Assembly (NCBI GenBank): GCA_030789695.1
Contig: CM061139.1
Coordinates: forward strand, 203,705,641-203,769,640
Source of the DNA: Scilla litardierei
Taxonomy: Eukaryota; Streptophyta; Magnoliopsida; Asparagales; Asparagaceae
Direction: 5' to 3'
DNA length: 64,000 nt
Below, piece after piece: positions 1 to 12,000 of this stretch. The notes below the pieces were generated by a model. That model did not search any database. It saw only the letters and a list, made by a program, of their open reading frames with translations, and was not told the DNA's origin. A program made the position numbers and the translations under genes. The number at the start of each line of letters is the position of its first letter. The first letter of the stretch is position 1.

Positions 1-28
1 GCTAACTGACTGCGGCAGTGTCAGTGTT

Positions 29-250
29 ATGATGGGGACGGGAAAGAAGGAGAGCAGTCGGGAAGTTTGCAGAGGGCTGGTACTGACCATGCAGGGGATA
101 CAGGTGATCGCAGATTTCTTACCTCTAGACCTGGGGAGCACCGACATCATTTTGGGCATGACATGGCTGCAGACGTTAGGGAAGATGACAGTGTACTGGA
201 AGCTGCTGCGGATGGAGTTTCAGGAGGCAGGGAGAGCAGTGATACTTTAG
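29..250 (+). pseudogene. Gypsy-1 protease C-terminal remnant
   Basis: The translated 73 residues contain DFLPLDLGSTDIILGMTWLQ, the conserved C-terminal segment of the retropepsin-like protease of chromovirus gypsy elements (compare DFLPLELGNTDVILGMKWLH in the gypsy at 43651-44151). The catalytic D-S/T-G motif lies to the left of the window. The frame ends at a TAG-type stop near 248, and the linker to RT (about 250-600) is readable only with frame changes. It acts, when intact, to cleave the Gag-Pol polyprotein; this copy cannot. Confidence 0.8.
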
Positions 251-599
251 GGGGAACCCAGCCTATGCAGAGTTTTGGTCTCTTTGAAGACCATGTTGAG
301 GACCATCCAGACTGAGGGAGGAGGATACTTACTGGAGCTGTACTCGTTGACGGGTGAGGGAGGCGCGTAGGCCAGTGCAGAGCAGCCCATTCCAAAAGAG
401 GTGCAGCAGCTGATGTAGCAGTTTGAGGAGATCTTCCATGAGCCTCGGGGTCTCCCACCACCGAGGGACCACGAGCACGCCATAGTACTGCAAGAGGGCG
501 TGTCCCCCATTAGCGTTCGGTCTTACCGATACCCCAGAATCAGAGGGATGAGATAGAGAGAATGGTAGCAGAGATGGTGCAGGCGTGGGTGATTCAGCC

Positions 600-1768
600 C
601 AGTGTGAGCCCATTCTCCAGTCCAGTGCTGTTAGTGAAGAAGGATGGGAGTTGGCGTTTCTACGGCATTGAACAAGGAGACAATGCCAGATAAATTCCCC
701 AAACTAGTGATAGACGAGCTCCTGGATGAGTTACATGGGGAGCCTTGTTTAGTAAGACAGATCTCAAGTCTGGCTACCATCAGATCAGGATGCGATGGGA
801 GATAGTGCCCAAGACGGCGTTCATGACGCATGTGGGTCACTACGAGTTTCTAGTCATGCCATTCGGCTTGACGAATGCACCTGCCACCTTTCAGGCTCTT
901 ATGAATAATGTATTCAGTCCTTACCTGAGACGATTCGTACTAGTTTTCTTCGATGACATTTTGGTGTACAGTCCTGCCCTGTATGAGCACTTAGGCCACC
1001 TGCAGGTTGTTTTTCAGGAGCTGCAGTATCAGCAGCTGTATGTGAACAGGAAGAAGTGTTTATTCGGGCAGCCACAGGTGGAGTATTTGGGTCATGTAGT
1101 GTCAGCGGGAGGGATGACAACAGATAGAGCAAAGATAGCGGCGATGCTAGACTGGCCGCGCCCCCACCACAATCAGAGGGCTACGGGGTTTTCTGGGTCT
1201 GACAGGATACTACCGCAGATTCGTGGAGGGGTATGAGATGATTGCCTGGCCACTGATATAGCTATTGAAGAAGGACCAGTTTCACTGAGGAGAGGAGGCG
1301 AACACAGCATTTGAGGCCCTGAAGAGGGCAATGACCACCGTGCCAGTGTTGGCGTTGCCTGACTTTTCCAGGCCCTTTGTGGTAGGGGCTGACGCATCGG
1401 GACATGGGCTGGGAGCAGTATTGATGCAGGAACAACGACTCATTGCTTACTACAGCCAGGTGTTGACTGCGAGAGCAAGACTACGGTCGGTCTATGAGAG
1501 AGAGCTGATGGCCATAGTGCTGTCTATACAGAAGTGGAGGCCATACTTGTTGGGGCAGAGTTTCCTAGTACGCACAGATCAGCGGAGCCTAAAGTATCTG
1601 TTGGATCAGCGAATGGTAGCAGAGGAGCATCAGAAGTGGCTGTAGAAGCTGATGTGGTACAGATTTGAAATCGAGTATCACCCGGGGCTGGAGAACAAGG
1701 CGGTGGATGCACTCTCACGGCGAGAGGAGGAGGTAGAGCTGGCCACACTAGCAGTTTCCGTGCTCTAG
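600..1768 (+). pseudogene. Gypsy-1 reverse transcriptase and RNase H, decayed
   Basis: RT reads from [12 protein letters not shown] (about 625) through [30 protein letters not shown] and the catalytic FFDD box (about 945-960), then EYLGHVVSAGGM. The segment that should carry CVDYRALNK is shortened. RNase H follows at 1331-1768 with GADASGHGLGAVLMQ, YERELMAIVLSIQKW, RTDQRSLKYLL and ENKAVDALSRRE. A frame change near 1190-1240 and a stop at 1643-1645 break the ORF. In a working element these domains copy genomic RNA into cDNA in cytoplasmic particles. This copy is a fossil. Confidence 0.88.
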
Positions 1769-1877
1769 GACTGGGGCCACTGCATCAGGAGGTTGAGATG
1801 GATCAGGAGTTGGCAGGCATTCGAAAGGCCCTACTGCGGGGGTCAACTGAGTATCCGGGGAATTCTCTTCAGGATGT

Positions 1878-3212
1878 GTGGCTTTTATATTGGGGGAGAC
1901 TGGTTCTGCCGAGGATGTTGACGTATATACCGGCCATATTCCAGGAGTTTCACAGCAGCGCCATATGATGACATTCGGTGGTCCTCAAGACCTATCAGAG
2001 ACTGGCGAGGGAGGTCTATTGGAAGGTGATGAAGAAGGATGTGGCAAAGAGGGTTGCAGAGTGTGACGTGTGCCAGTGTCATAAGTACCAGACGATGTCC
2101 CCGGGGGATTACTACAGCCGCTGTCCTTGTCTGATCGAGTATGGGAGGACATCTCCATGGATTTTATAGATGGACTGTCGAGATCGGGTGGATATACATT
2201 CTTATTTGTTGTGGTTGACCGCCTCAGCAAGTATGCGCACTTTGTCCCGCTCCGGCATCCTTACAACGCAGTGTCAGTGGCGGAGGTATTTTTAAGAGAG
2301 ATCATTCGTTTGCATGGACCGCCAAAGTCCATTGTCTCGAACAGAGACAAGGTGTTCCAGAGTAGATTCTGGTATGAGCTTTTCAGGCTGCAAGGGACAG
2401 TGTTGAGACGGAGCACAGCCTACCACCCTCAGACCAATGGACAGACAGAGGTGATGGACATGAGCGTCGAGATGTACCAGCGATGTTTCATTTCAGAAAA
2501 TCCCAACGAGTGGGCGCGCTGGTTAGCATGGGCCAAGTACTGGTACAATACGTCATATCACACTACAGCTCAGATGACGCCGTTCAGGATTCTTTATGGC
2601 AGGGACCCTCCCCACTTACTACACTATGGGCATGACTCGACACCAGTATCGGATGTGGAGCAGTATTTGGCAGAGAGGGATCATATTCTGGAGGAGCTGA
2701 AGCTCCATCTGACTAGAGCTCAGCAGGTTATGAAGGCGAGGGCAGATTTACACTGCAGAGATGTGCAGTTCGAGGTGGGAGATATGGTGTACTTGAAGCC
2801 GAGGCCCTACCGACAGCGATCCTTGGCTCACAGGCGAAATGAGAAGCTCGCGTCGCGTTATTTTGGTCCTTTCGAGGTGGAGGCGAGAGTGGGACCTGTG
2901 GCTTACATGCTGAGGTTACCTCCAGGATCGGTTATTCACCCAGTGTTCCACGTTTCACAGCTGTGCCAGGCGATCGGAGATCACACCCCTTCACACACCG
3001 TTCCGGAGACATTGACAGCTGATATGGAGGTGAGGATGGAGCCAGAGGCACTGAAGGGGGTACGTAGAGGGCGCACGGGAGAGCGCGAGGTCTTGCTTCA
3101 CTGGAAGGATTTGCCCGAGCACGAGAGCACGTACGAGACTATGGACGTGATGGCACAGAGATTTTCAGACTTCCACCTTGAGAACAAGGTGGCTCTTTGG
3201 GGGGAGTATTGA
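1878..3212 (+). pseudogene. Gypsy-1 integrase with C-terminal chromodomain-like segment
   Basis: The zinc-finger part (about 1978-2170) shows CDVCQCHK. The 361-residue frame from 2127 to 3212 carries the core: DFIDGL as first Asp, then STAYHPQTNGQTE with the Glu. The middle catalytic Asp, expected in SDRDKVF, reads VSNRDKVF, so Asp is replaced by Asn and catalysis should be lost. The tail has the conserved VIHPVFHVSQL segment and ends with a chromodomain-like stretch (EVLLHWKDLPEHESTYE, then DFHLENKVALWGEY). Chromodomains steer gypsy integration to modified histones in this lineage. The frame change between the finger and the core is a further lesion. Confidence 0.88.
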
Positions 3213-3566
3213 TGGGACACGGGTTTACACCCGCAGGCGCACCGGACCCCATCAGCCGCATCCTCAGCTTAGCCGCGCACGCACACCCTTTTCCCCTTTG
3301 ATCCGGTTTTGTATGGGATGGTATTTTGGTAATTGGGGTTATGGAGGGTTTATTCTTAAGCGAGGGCTAGCTGTCGCTAATTCTCTTATGCTTATTTTGA
3401 TAATTGAGAGAGATTCTTCGAGAGTTCTTTGGGGGATATTAGGAGAGTGCGGACGTCCTCGCTTACGGGCATCTTGGGAGGGTGGTTGCCCCTTTATTGT
3501 ATCCATTTATCTTCAGTATTCGCTGTTTTAATCAAGTTTAGTAAAGATTTGAGGTGATTTCTATCA
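3210..3566 (+). repeat. Gypsy-1 3' LTR
   Basis: A purine tract (tttggggggagta) directly precedes TGATGGGACACGG at 3210. The repeat ends CTATCA at 3566, giving TGAT/ATCA termini like the LTRs at 40362 and 59424. The boundary at 3566 coincides with the point where minus-strand copia coding sequence begins at 3567. The 5' LTR is outside the window, so the right boundary rests on the termini and on the host break. Confidence 0.7.
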
Positions 3567-4128
3567 CAAATTAAAAGATAAATTATGTAAATGTAAGACA
3601 GAGGATAGATGAAGCAATGTGGTAGGATTGATAGTGCCAGACCCAGGAACACAAGATGGAGACCCATCAGCTAAAGTAACAGTAGGAGTGGAAGCATTGG
3701 ACTGAAAAGTAGAGACGAGACTAGAATTACATGTCATGATCTGTGGCACCAGAATCAATAACCCATTTGGAGGATGAGGAAAGAAGGCACGTGTTGGATT
3801 TACCTGAATCAGCAATAGCAGTGACAGAAGAAGACTTGAGTGCTTCCTGATACTGTAGGAACTTGACAAATTCATCACCAGAGACGAGGACTGATTTATT
3901 CTCAGCCATAAGTCCTCGAGACACACAAAATAGTGAAAAAAAGGAATAGATAACACACAAAATCCAAACGTTGTCCCAAAGGAAGTCAAATAAGAGAAAG
4001 TGAATTGAAACAAACAAGACAACCAAAGCCAGGCTGGCAGATCGGCGGCTGGTAGATCTGGCAGATCGGCGGCTGAGCAGTGTGCCAAAAAGAACCCTAA
4101 ACCACTCAAACCCTAAATTCGAATTTCT
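3567..4128 (-). pseudogene. Copia gag/protease remnant (host of Gypsy-1)
   Basis: Minus-strand copia coding remnant just downstream of a PBS. It reads from a short N-terminal gag-like stretch into the protease motif KWVIDSGATDHDM at about 3740-3765. After a one-base frame change it continues with VTLADGSPS, GSGTI and LSSVLHLHNLSFNL. That is the flap-to-C-terminal part of a copia aspartic protease, and it should continue LSVSKL but is cut at 3567 by Gypsy-1. Gag is nearly absent, so the element was already deleted. Confidence 0.8.
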
Positions 4129-4144
4129 AATGACTCGGATACCA
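4129..4144 (-). other. Primer-binding site (initiator tRNA-Met type)
   Basis: On the minus strand this reads TGGTATCCGAGTCATT, close to the standard TGGTATCAGAGC complement of initiator tRNA-Met. It lies directly next to the LTR end at 4145. Confidence 0.75.
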
Positions 4145-4340
4145 TGTTCTTTGAGATGGAAAGAGAATACTTTCTTCATATTTTCATTGAATGTAAGGTA
4201 CATTTATATACAACATTAAGGATCTACTTTAGAAAACTAGCTAACTGACAACTAATACACACACTTTAGGAAACTAGCTAATTGACAAATAATACACACT
4301 TTAGGAAACTAGCTAATTGACAACTAATATAGAGCTAACA
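4145..4340 (-). repeat. Copia 5' LTR with three ~36-bp tandem repeats
   Basis: On the minus strand the repeat begins TGTTAGCTC (4340) and ends AGAACA (4145) beside the PBS. It contains three imperfect copies of a 35-37-bp unit (starting at 4227, 4264 and 4299) in the U3 part. They are followed by a TATA box (GTATATAAATG, near 4200-4210), as in an LTR promoter with repeated upstream elements. The outer boundary is inferred from the terminus only. Confidence 0.6.
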
Positions 4341-4617
4341 GATCTATTCTAAAATAAATATGTGTATGGCTTTTATATAGGCTTACAACTTGGGTTTCAA
4401 AAATCACATCCAATATGAGACTAAAAACTCTAAAAGAACTAAAAATCAAAATAAATAAATGACTCAAATAGACTAAAACTCTATCCTAAATAAAATAACC
4501 AAAAGACTCAATAACAAGGAGACTCAAAGGACTCAAATTGTATCTCCATCTCACCTATAAGATCAAAAATAAAATGAAATAAAGAAAACATTCTATTTAA
4601 ATTTCAACCCAAATCTA
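4341..4617. other. A/T-rich spacer with weak LTR-like similarity
   Basis: No gene is visible. The stretch containing tataggcttacaactt and the A-rich run after it resemble the sequence at 18990-19200 and 22030-22200, so this is probably another worn copy of that LTR-like repeat. Confidence 0.35.
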
Positions 4618-5440
4618 TGTAACGATGTGAAATTTTGTACCTTTGTATATAATAATTTTTGTGAATTTTGGGGATTTTTCCAAAAAATTTCCATGATTAT
4701 TTTGTGTATTTCTTGTTAACTTGTTACCTATTACTTTAACTTTCATTTCCTTTTCATTTTCAAGCACAATAACCCATCTCTTCTCATTTTCAAACCCATT
4801 TTCCTTAACCCATCTTAAGCCCAAACCCATAACTCAATTAATTTACTCAACATAGTTTTTAACTCACCTATTTCTTTCTGTAAAACCCAAAGTCCAACCC
4901 ACAATCATTTACTACCAACACAATATTTTCCCTCAGCCCAAGGCCATTTGTTAGAAAGCCCCTAATTATTTAATTAACTTAACCCTAACCCTTTTCCTCT
5001 CTCCCTCATATCTATCAGCCGCCGCTTAAATCCCACCCATCATCCCACGATCGCACTATTCTCTTCCCCTTTCGTTCGTAATGGCGGTGTCTCTCTCCTC
5101 CAACGGCTCCACTCCTCAACTATTTCTCTGCCTCTATTTTAACTCACCTATTTCTTTTTTTAAACCCCATCGTCCAACCCACAATCACTTACTACCAACA
5201 AAATATTTTCCCTAAGCACAAACACATTTGTTACAAATCCCACTACCCATTTAATTAACTTAACCCTAACCATTTTCCCCTTTCCCTCATATTTATCGGC
5301 TGCCGCTTCAATCCCCTCCCCTCATCCCGTGATCGCACAATTCTCTCCCCCTTTCGCGCGTAACGACTGCATCTCTCCCATCCAACAGCTCCACTCCTCT
5401 ACTACTTCTCTCCCTTTATTTCTTCTCCTTCGTCCTCTCC
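4618..5440 (+). repeat. Gypsy-type LTR fragment with 280-bp tandem duplication
   Basis: It begins TGTAACGATGTG, like the TGTAACGACCC start of the LTR at 30100, and shares that LTR's style of pyrimidine-rich leader. A unit starting AACTCACCTATTTC at 4861 repeats at 5141, giving two diverged copies of about 280 bp (4861-5140 and 5141-5420). No matching end (GTTACA) is visible, so the right boundary is uncertain. Confidence 0.45.
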
Positions 5441-6348
5441 CATGAAACCCTTGCGCTGATTTCTATTTTTTTCCCAACTTCGAAATTCTTGTGGTTTGGG
5501 TTGTTTGGAGTTCGATCTTGCTCTTTGGTGTTCGATCTCCGCAAAAGTCGTCTCCTTTATTGTTTGGGTAGTCGCAGCTGCTTGTACGGTGAGGCGACAT
5601 GGTCCGACGAGCTTTCAATGACTTCTCCAACGATCCATCGCTTCGGTGAACAATAGATTGCTTTAACTTCAATTTTTTGGCCCCGATAAACTCGGACGAT
5701 AGGGGAAGGGGACTTCTCAGACACAACTTTTGAGACAACTACTATTACAATATCGGAGGGGATCAATCTCTTTTTCTTACAGTCTTCGGTCAGGTACTCC
5801 TACACTTATCATCTGCTCCTACCTAACATTCTACCTTTCCTCCATAGCTCGGTGTGATAATTAGCGGTCCATCTCCCAACAGATTGGCTATAGTTACCCC
5901 GAGCCTCCTTTGAGTCACCATCTGACTTAAGTATCGGATGAGATTAGGTTGGACCCTAGATCTGACCCCCTAACGAGCTTTTTGTGTAGCAGGTAGCTGA
6001 AGGTAGTCCAAAAACAGCCCGGACTAGAGCGCCAATAACTCGTACTTAATGGAGATAGCTTGTACTTGACAGAGATAGCTCGGACTCAGCTCTAACAGCT
6101 CGGATCAAAGCGTGTTCAGCCTGGGGTTAGCTCACCCAGCACCCTATCTATTGTCCACACCACCCCCGCCAAGCCACTACAACGTTTGTCCTGCCGAGGT
6201 CAACCATCATCCATTGATGAATCGAGGCAAGCTTCGCCCAAGGTTAGTTCGCCCATAGTCCAATCAGCCGCCAATGTCATCCTACGCCAGCTACTGCAAC
6301 TGTGTAATAATATATGTGGTGAGAAAACTCCCGTAAACAAGGTCCATT
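5441..6348. other. Unassigned intergenic sequence
   Basis: I see no credible coding exon, RNA gene or element end here. Short open frames on the minus strand (5463-5766) have no recognisable motif. The segment 6290-6348 may be decayed upstream copia RNase H. Confidence 0.4.
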
Positions 6349-6740
6349 AGTGGACATGGGTACTGTGAATTTGTCGGCGGTATTCCAGTAACTTCGAAGC
6401 GCAAGAAGCAATATATGGTAGCAATGTCTAGTGTTGAAGTTGAGTACAACAATGCCAATTCATGTGAGTTTGTGGTTGAAACATTCATTGCACAAACTGT
6501 GTTTTTCTCAGTCGCAACCTACAGCATCAAGGTGTAATAGCCAAACCACCATTTACATTGTGAATAATCTGTGTTTTCATAAGTACAAAACACATCTAAA
6601 TGATTTGCCATGTTTTCAAGGAAAAAAAATCTGGGAGATAATTCAAACAACACGTCCTATCTTATGATTAATTAGCTTATTTGTTCGCCAAGTCGCTCTA
6701 AGGTCCTAGAGGTAAATACTTTTGTAACAACTTACCACCT
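6349..6740 (+). pseudogene. Copia RNase H C-terminal fossil
   Basis: Reading from 6349 gives SGHGYCEFVGGIPVTSKRKK and then VAMSSVEVEYNNANSCE, the end-of-RNase-H signature of copia elements (compare SASGYCVFVGGNLVSWRSKK in Copia C). After frame changes the DNQ.A..I..N and TKHIE-type region is still recognisable as QTTIYIVNNLCFHKY. No LTR, RT or integrase remains next to it, so it is an isolated fossil on the plus strand. Confidence 0.7.
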
Positions 6741-6989
6741 TGAGAGGCAGTACTAAATATTATATGTAATTTAAATAACGTGCAAGAGTTTTACTACAAA
6801 ATTCCTAAACAGAAAAAGGAAAAAATGAATAAAGAGAGAGAGAGATGCCTATTTATTTGGGTTTCTTTTGTTTAGTGATTTTTTTGGAGGAAGATAAATT
6901 TGGCCATTTCAATAGTTTGTCTGTTTTTTAGGAAGTTTGATTTTGTATGAATTTGTTTAATTTTTGAATAGTTTGCTTAAGAAATTGAT

Positions 6990-7211
6990 GTGTTGCTAGA
7001 TCTCGTGGGAAAACCTAAGGATGATCCCAATGGAGGATTGAAAAGATTTGTTTTGTTGCTATATTTTGAAAGACGATCTAACTTGGATCCCGAGAAAGAA
7101 TCATTGTAGTTTTCTTGTTGCTAAATCTTGAGCAAAGATCTATAATGGATCCCAAAAAATATTATATAATTGATTTGAAATTATCTTGTTGCTAGACTTG
7201 AGGGAAGATAT
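6990..7211 (+). repeat. ~70-bp minisatellite, left block
   Basis: Imperfect units of about 65-75 bp, each starting TTGTTGCTAGATCT and including TGGATCCC, occur three to four times. The array resumes at 13690-13830, on the other side of the nested MITE and Copia A. The array is therefore the original locus into which those elements inserted. Confidence 0.65.
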
Positions 7212-7370
7212 AGCTCAGATTAAGGATAGCAAAATGAAACAGATCCGATCCAAAGCAGGCCTCGTTAACCGGGTATGGGTACGAATATAAACGGGTCGGG
7301 TAGAATCTGGGTTGACCTGGCTGACCAGGATAAACTTTTGGGTCGGGTTCGATTTAACATGTCAACCTGG

Positions 7371-8113
7371 TGTGGAGAAGTTCGCTCAATTCGGCACAGG
7401 AGAAGCAGTGGTATTACAGACGAGTTACCTTGTGCAGAGATAACTCGCAAGTGCTCGGATTCGACATATCGGACTCTGCACAAGTTAGATACGCGGATGC
7501 TGAGCATTTGGCTTCTACAGCGCAGTTGGTTGTTCGGTCGAACGGTCGTTTGGAGGCTCGATAGCGATGGCTCGTATGCGTGGCTCGGCACTTCAGTCGT
7601 TCGATACGGTAGGAATGTTGTTCAGTCGAAGGGAGTCCATTGGCATGCAGCCCACCAGGAAGCGACAGAGGGCCCACTAGTGTGCGGCGCATTGATTGCG
7701 TAGGAGCGGCGATTGGATTGGATGTCGTACTTGTCGCGATCCGTATCCTTTGGAATTCCTAGCCAAAGATGACACCTATTATAACATAGGGTTATATATA
7801 TGTGGTTTTACGTTAGGGTTTCGTGTGGAACAAACTGAGGGTTTTGAGCCGCCATTTGTGAGAGCCAACTTTGAGATTGTATTGTGAGCTTTTGGAGAGA
7901 TATTGTGTGCTTCTTCTTCGTTGGACGAAGAGAAGATTTGTATTGTTCTTTCCTTTCGAAATAAATTCACTGGTGTTCCCGTTGGCCGGTCAACGGCCTA
8001 AAGGTAATTCTCTGTGTTCAATTGATTGTGCGTTGATGATCTTTATCCTTGGTCCTCGACGATCTTGAGTATTCCGTTGTGTCAGTGTGTCCAATTGGGT
8101 TGCATGCACAACA
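7371..8113 (+). repeat. Copia A 5' LTR
   Basis: Begins TGTGGAGAAG and ends CACAACA, 743 bp. Homologous over its length to 12439-13203. It includes a TATA-like run (gttatatatatg, near 7790-7802). Confidence 0.93.
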
Positions 8114-8115
8114 AA

Positions 8116-8128
8116 TTGGTAGCAAAGC
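8116..8128 (+). other. Copia A primer-binding site
   Basis: TTGGTAGCAAAGC, a variant of the initiator tRNA-Met complement TTGGTATCAGAGC, two bases after the 5' LTR. Confidence 0.8.
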
Positions 8129-8159
8129 TATACGGTGTCGGAGATCAAAGTAGGAGAAG

Positions 8160-8975
8160 ATGAGTAGCGGTGGCAATGACGATTCCTCAAAGGCGTCGAC
8201 TTCTGAGTATTCTTCATCCTCTCGGACTATTGTGTCTAACACGAAATTCGAAATTGAGAAGTTTGATGGAAAGATCAACTTCAACTTCAGTATTTTGAGA
8301 TGCGAAGTAATGGATATCTTGAACTAACTTGATCAAGATATCGCATTGGACGAGAAGCCGACGGACATGTTCGATCAGGAGTGGAGAACTCTGAATCGGA
8401 GTGCATGTGGTACCATCCGCCTGTATTTGTCGATGGAGAAGAAATACACATATATGGAGGAGACAAGTGCAAGAAAGTTCTGGAAGGAGCTCGACGACAA
8501 GTACATGAAGAACTCCAGAAGAAGCTTTTCGGGTTGAAGCTAGCCGATGGGTTTTTTCGAGGAACACATCGACTACTACAACAAGCTTCTTACCGACCTG
8601 AGAAATGTCGACGTGAAGGTCGACGATGAAGACAAGGCGATGATTCTCCTCAACTCTCTACCCATCGAGTATGAGTACTTGGTGTCGGTTCTTACTTATG
8701 GTAAGGAATCGATCACATTCGAAGAGTTGTCCAATGATCTGACGATCACCGAGTTCAGGAAGAACGATGTGGACACCTGCAGCTGAGCTTCAAGCGACGC
8801 TCTTACAGTCGTAAGGGGTCGTAGTGGTGAGAAGGGTGGAGATATAAGGGGGTATTTCAGATCCAAGTCCAAAGACAAGACGAGGGGCCCTCAGCGCAAG
8901 GTGGCGAATGACCAATGTGCTTTCTGTAGAGAAAGAGGACATTGTGTCAGAGACTGCCCCCAAGCAGAAGAAGCA
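8160..8975 (+). pseudogene. Copia A gag
   Basis: Starts at the ATG at 8160 (MSSGGNDDSSKAS), 47 bp past the LTR. It reads FEIEKFDGKINFN, the N-terminal copia Gag signature, then KFWKELDDKYMK and LLNSLPIEYEYLVSVLTYGK, the UBN2-type gag domain. A zinc knuckle CAFCRERGHCVRDC follows near 8918-8960. An in-frame TAA at about 8326 and at least two frame changes (near 8520 and 8790) break it. Gag would form the particle shell and bind RNA. Confidence 0.85.
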
Positions 8976-9049
8976 CAACGCAACTGCCAATGACGTTAAG
9001 GGCGTTGAGGTCGAGTACGCTTTGGTCGGTGCTTTGGAGGGCGTGGCAT

Positions 9050-12000
9050 CAAATGGTTGGGTACTCGACTCAGGATGCTCGTTCCATATGACGCCACATC
9101 GGGAGTATTTTACTACTTTCAGGAAAGGTGGTAAGCATACGGTCTTGTTGGGCAATGACCGAGCTGGCAGTACGGCAGGTGTCAAGACGGTGCGAATGAG
9201 AATGAGCGACGGTGTTACACGAGACATCGAGGAGGTATGCTTTGTTCCTTACCTAAGGCGTAATCTCATATCGTTCGGTTCGCTTGAATCCAATGTATGT
9301 CGAGTGATCATAGAGAATGGAGCACTGAGGGTGACCCGAGGAGCAATAATCGTGATGAATGGAAAGCGCCAAGTCAACCTCTATTACTTGGATGGTTCAG
9401 TCGTAGCTGATGTAGTGGCTCTGACTCGTGAGGCGGAGAGTGACGACTCATTGTTATGGCACCTGTGCTTAGGTCATATGGGCGAGAAAGCTCTGCAGAA
9501 GCCTATAATTGGAGATCGTCTGAAAGGAGTCAAGACCGGGAAGATCGAGTTCTGCAAGCACTGTGTGTATGGGAAACAGACATGTGTTCATTTGGAACGG
9601 CCATCCACAGTACGAATGTAGTGCTCGACAATGTACACACCGACATTTGGGACCCGAGTAGGGTGGCCTTATTGGGTGGGAAACACTATTTTGTGTCGTT
9701 CATCGACGATTTCTCACGCATGATATGGGTGTTTCTGCTGAAGTTGAAGGATCAAGTTCTTAGCACTTTCATCGATTGAAAGAAGCTGGTCGAGACTCAG
9801 ACTGATCGGTGAGTAGACGTCTGCGAAGTGACAACGATGGTGAGTATAGGTCAGATCTCCTCAAGAAATTCTGCAGATCAGAAGGGATACACAGACACTA
9901 CACCATTGCTAGTACGCTGCAGCAGAATGAGATAGCAGAGAGGATGAATTATACTTTGCTGGAGAAAGTTTGATGCATGTTGTCAACTGCGGACCTATCG
10001 AAGGAGTTTTAGGCAGAGGCCCTGGCGTACGCGACCTACTTGGTCAATCAGCTACCATCTTCTGCATTGGAAGGAAGACCTCCATTGGAGGCATGGTCGG
10101 AAAAGCCAGTTTTCGACTATGCATCACTTCGAGTTTGGGGCTGTCCGAGTTACTATGTCGTGAAGGAAGACAAACTCGATGCTCGAGCCAAGAAAACCAT
10201 CTTCTTGGGCTTTAACAATGGTGTTAAGAAAAATCGACTATGGTGTCCGACACAAAGCAAGGTGATCCTGAGAAGAGACGTAACGTTTGATGAGTCGGTG
10301 TTACTAAAGAAGCAAGAACCGGGGGTGGAGCTCGAACATACACAATTGAAGCAGGACTACGACAACGTGTCTGAGGCTCCACAACGGTCGATCGACAACT
10401 CAGATCGACCCACATCATAAGTAGCAGATGACGGGCTCCAGGTCGTTGATGGTATAGTTGGTGGTTCAAGCTCAGTTGGTGGAGATAGCTCGTCTGCAAG
10501 GATCGTTCAGTCGAGGGATTCTATCGCAGTGTCGAGGCCGAAGCGTGAGATACGACGATCTGCGAGGTACTCGGAGTTGGTCTCATTTGCCTTTCCCGCA
10601 ATATGTATCGATGTTCTCACCTCGTACAGTGAGGTGTAGCAAACCAAAGACCCGAAGAGGTGGAGAAGTGCAATAGACGAAGAGATGGAATCACTGGCGA
10701 AGAACGACACATGAGATCTTGTGGAGCTTCCGAAAGGCAAGAAGGCGATTGGGTGTAAATAGGTCTACACCAAGAAGAAAGGGGTCGAATCAAGAGATGT
10801 TCGTTACAAAGCTCGCCTCGTAGCGAAGGGTTTCACACAGAGAGAAGGCATTGACTACCTTCTCTCCTGTGGTGAAGCATTACTTGATTCGGATCTTATT
10901 GGCATTGGTTGCTTAGTTCGACCTTGAACTGGTGTAGCTAGATGTCAAGACGGCATTCTTGCACAGAGCTCGAAGAGAAGATCTATATGGCTCAGCCCGA
11001 TGGCTATGGGAGTGGTGATGGTGGTGCATGTCGACTGAAGAAGCCACTCTACGGGTTGAAGCAATCACCACAGCAGTGGTATAAGCGTTTCGAATGCTTT
11101 ATGACGGATGATTAACGGTATGTTCGCAGCCCCTATAATCATGACATGTTCTATCGGAAGTTGGTTGACCGTCCTTCATCTATCTTCTACTTTATGTCAA
11201 TGATATGTTCATAGCTTCATCGAATAAAGAGAAGATTCGGAGATTGAAGTCTCAATTGAGTTTTGCATTTGAGATGAATGATCTGGGCAAGGCACAGAGG
11301 ATTCTTGGGATGGAGATTACAAGAGATCGAAGTGGAGGTACAGTTCATCTTTCACAGAGTCGCTACTTGAAATCTGTTATACAGAGGTTTGGCTGTGAGA
11401 AGATGAAGACCGTAGTTATTCCGCTTGCAGCTTACTTCAAGCTTAGTGCCGAGCAGTGTCCGAATAACGAAGAGGAGAAGAAGCTCATGACGAGTGTACC
11501 GTATGCCAATGCGATAGGGGCCTTGATGTACGCGATGGTATGTACTTGACCGGATCTATCACATGTTTTCAGCATGGTGAGTAGATATACATGCACAACC
11601 CAGTGAGAGAGCATTGACGAGCAGTGCAATGGATCTTGTGATACATCAATGACACAGTCGACGTCGGACTAACATATAGCCGAAGTGTTCATGTTCCACA
11701 CACGGTCGGTTATGTCGATTCCGACTATGCAAGCGACTTAGATGGGAGGCGATCGATGACAGGCTACGTCTTCACCCTGTCAAGTGCTCCAATATGTTGG
11801 CGGAGTATCCATCAGTCTATGGTGGCCTTGTCTACTACGGATGTAGAGTATATGGCATTGATTGAAGCGAAGAAGGAGACGATATGGCTGATGGGCTTGA
11901 TGGATGACCCGGAAGTCTACCAAGAGAGGTACGATGTCCATTATGATAGCCAGAGTGCAATGCACTTGGCTAATAATCAGGTCTTCCATGCTCGTACCAA

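Larger units (their letters stand above)
1..3566 (+). mobile_element. Gypsy-1: chromodomain Ty3/gypsy element, 3' part
   Basis: Decayed chromovirus-type Ty3/gypsy retrotransposon that enters from the left window edge. Order on the plus strand is protease remnant, RT, RNase H, integrase, chromodomain-like tail, polypurine tract and 3' LTR, which is the normal gypsy order. The frame is broken many times. Its protein motifs closely resemble those of the minus-strand gypsy at 40362-59831, so the two belong to the same lineage. The right end falls inside an old minus-strand copia protease region, so Gypsy-1 inserted into that copia. Confidence 0.9.
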
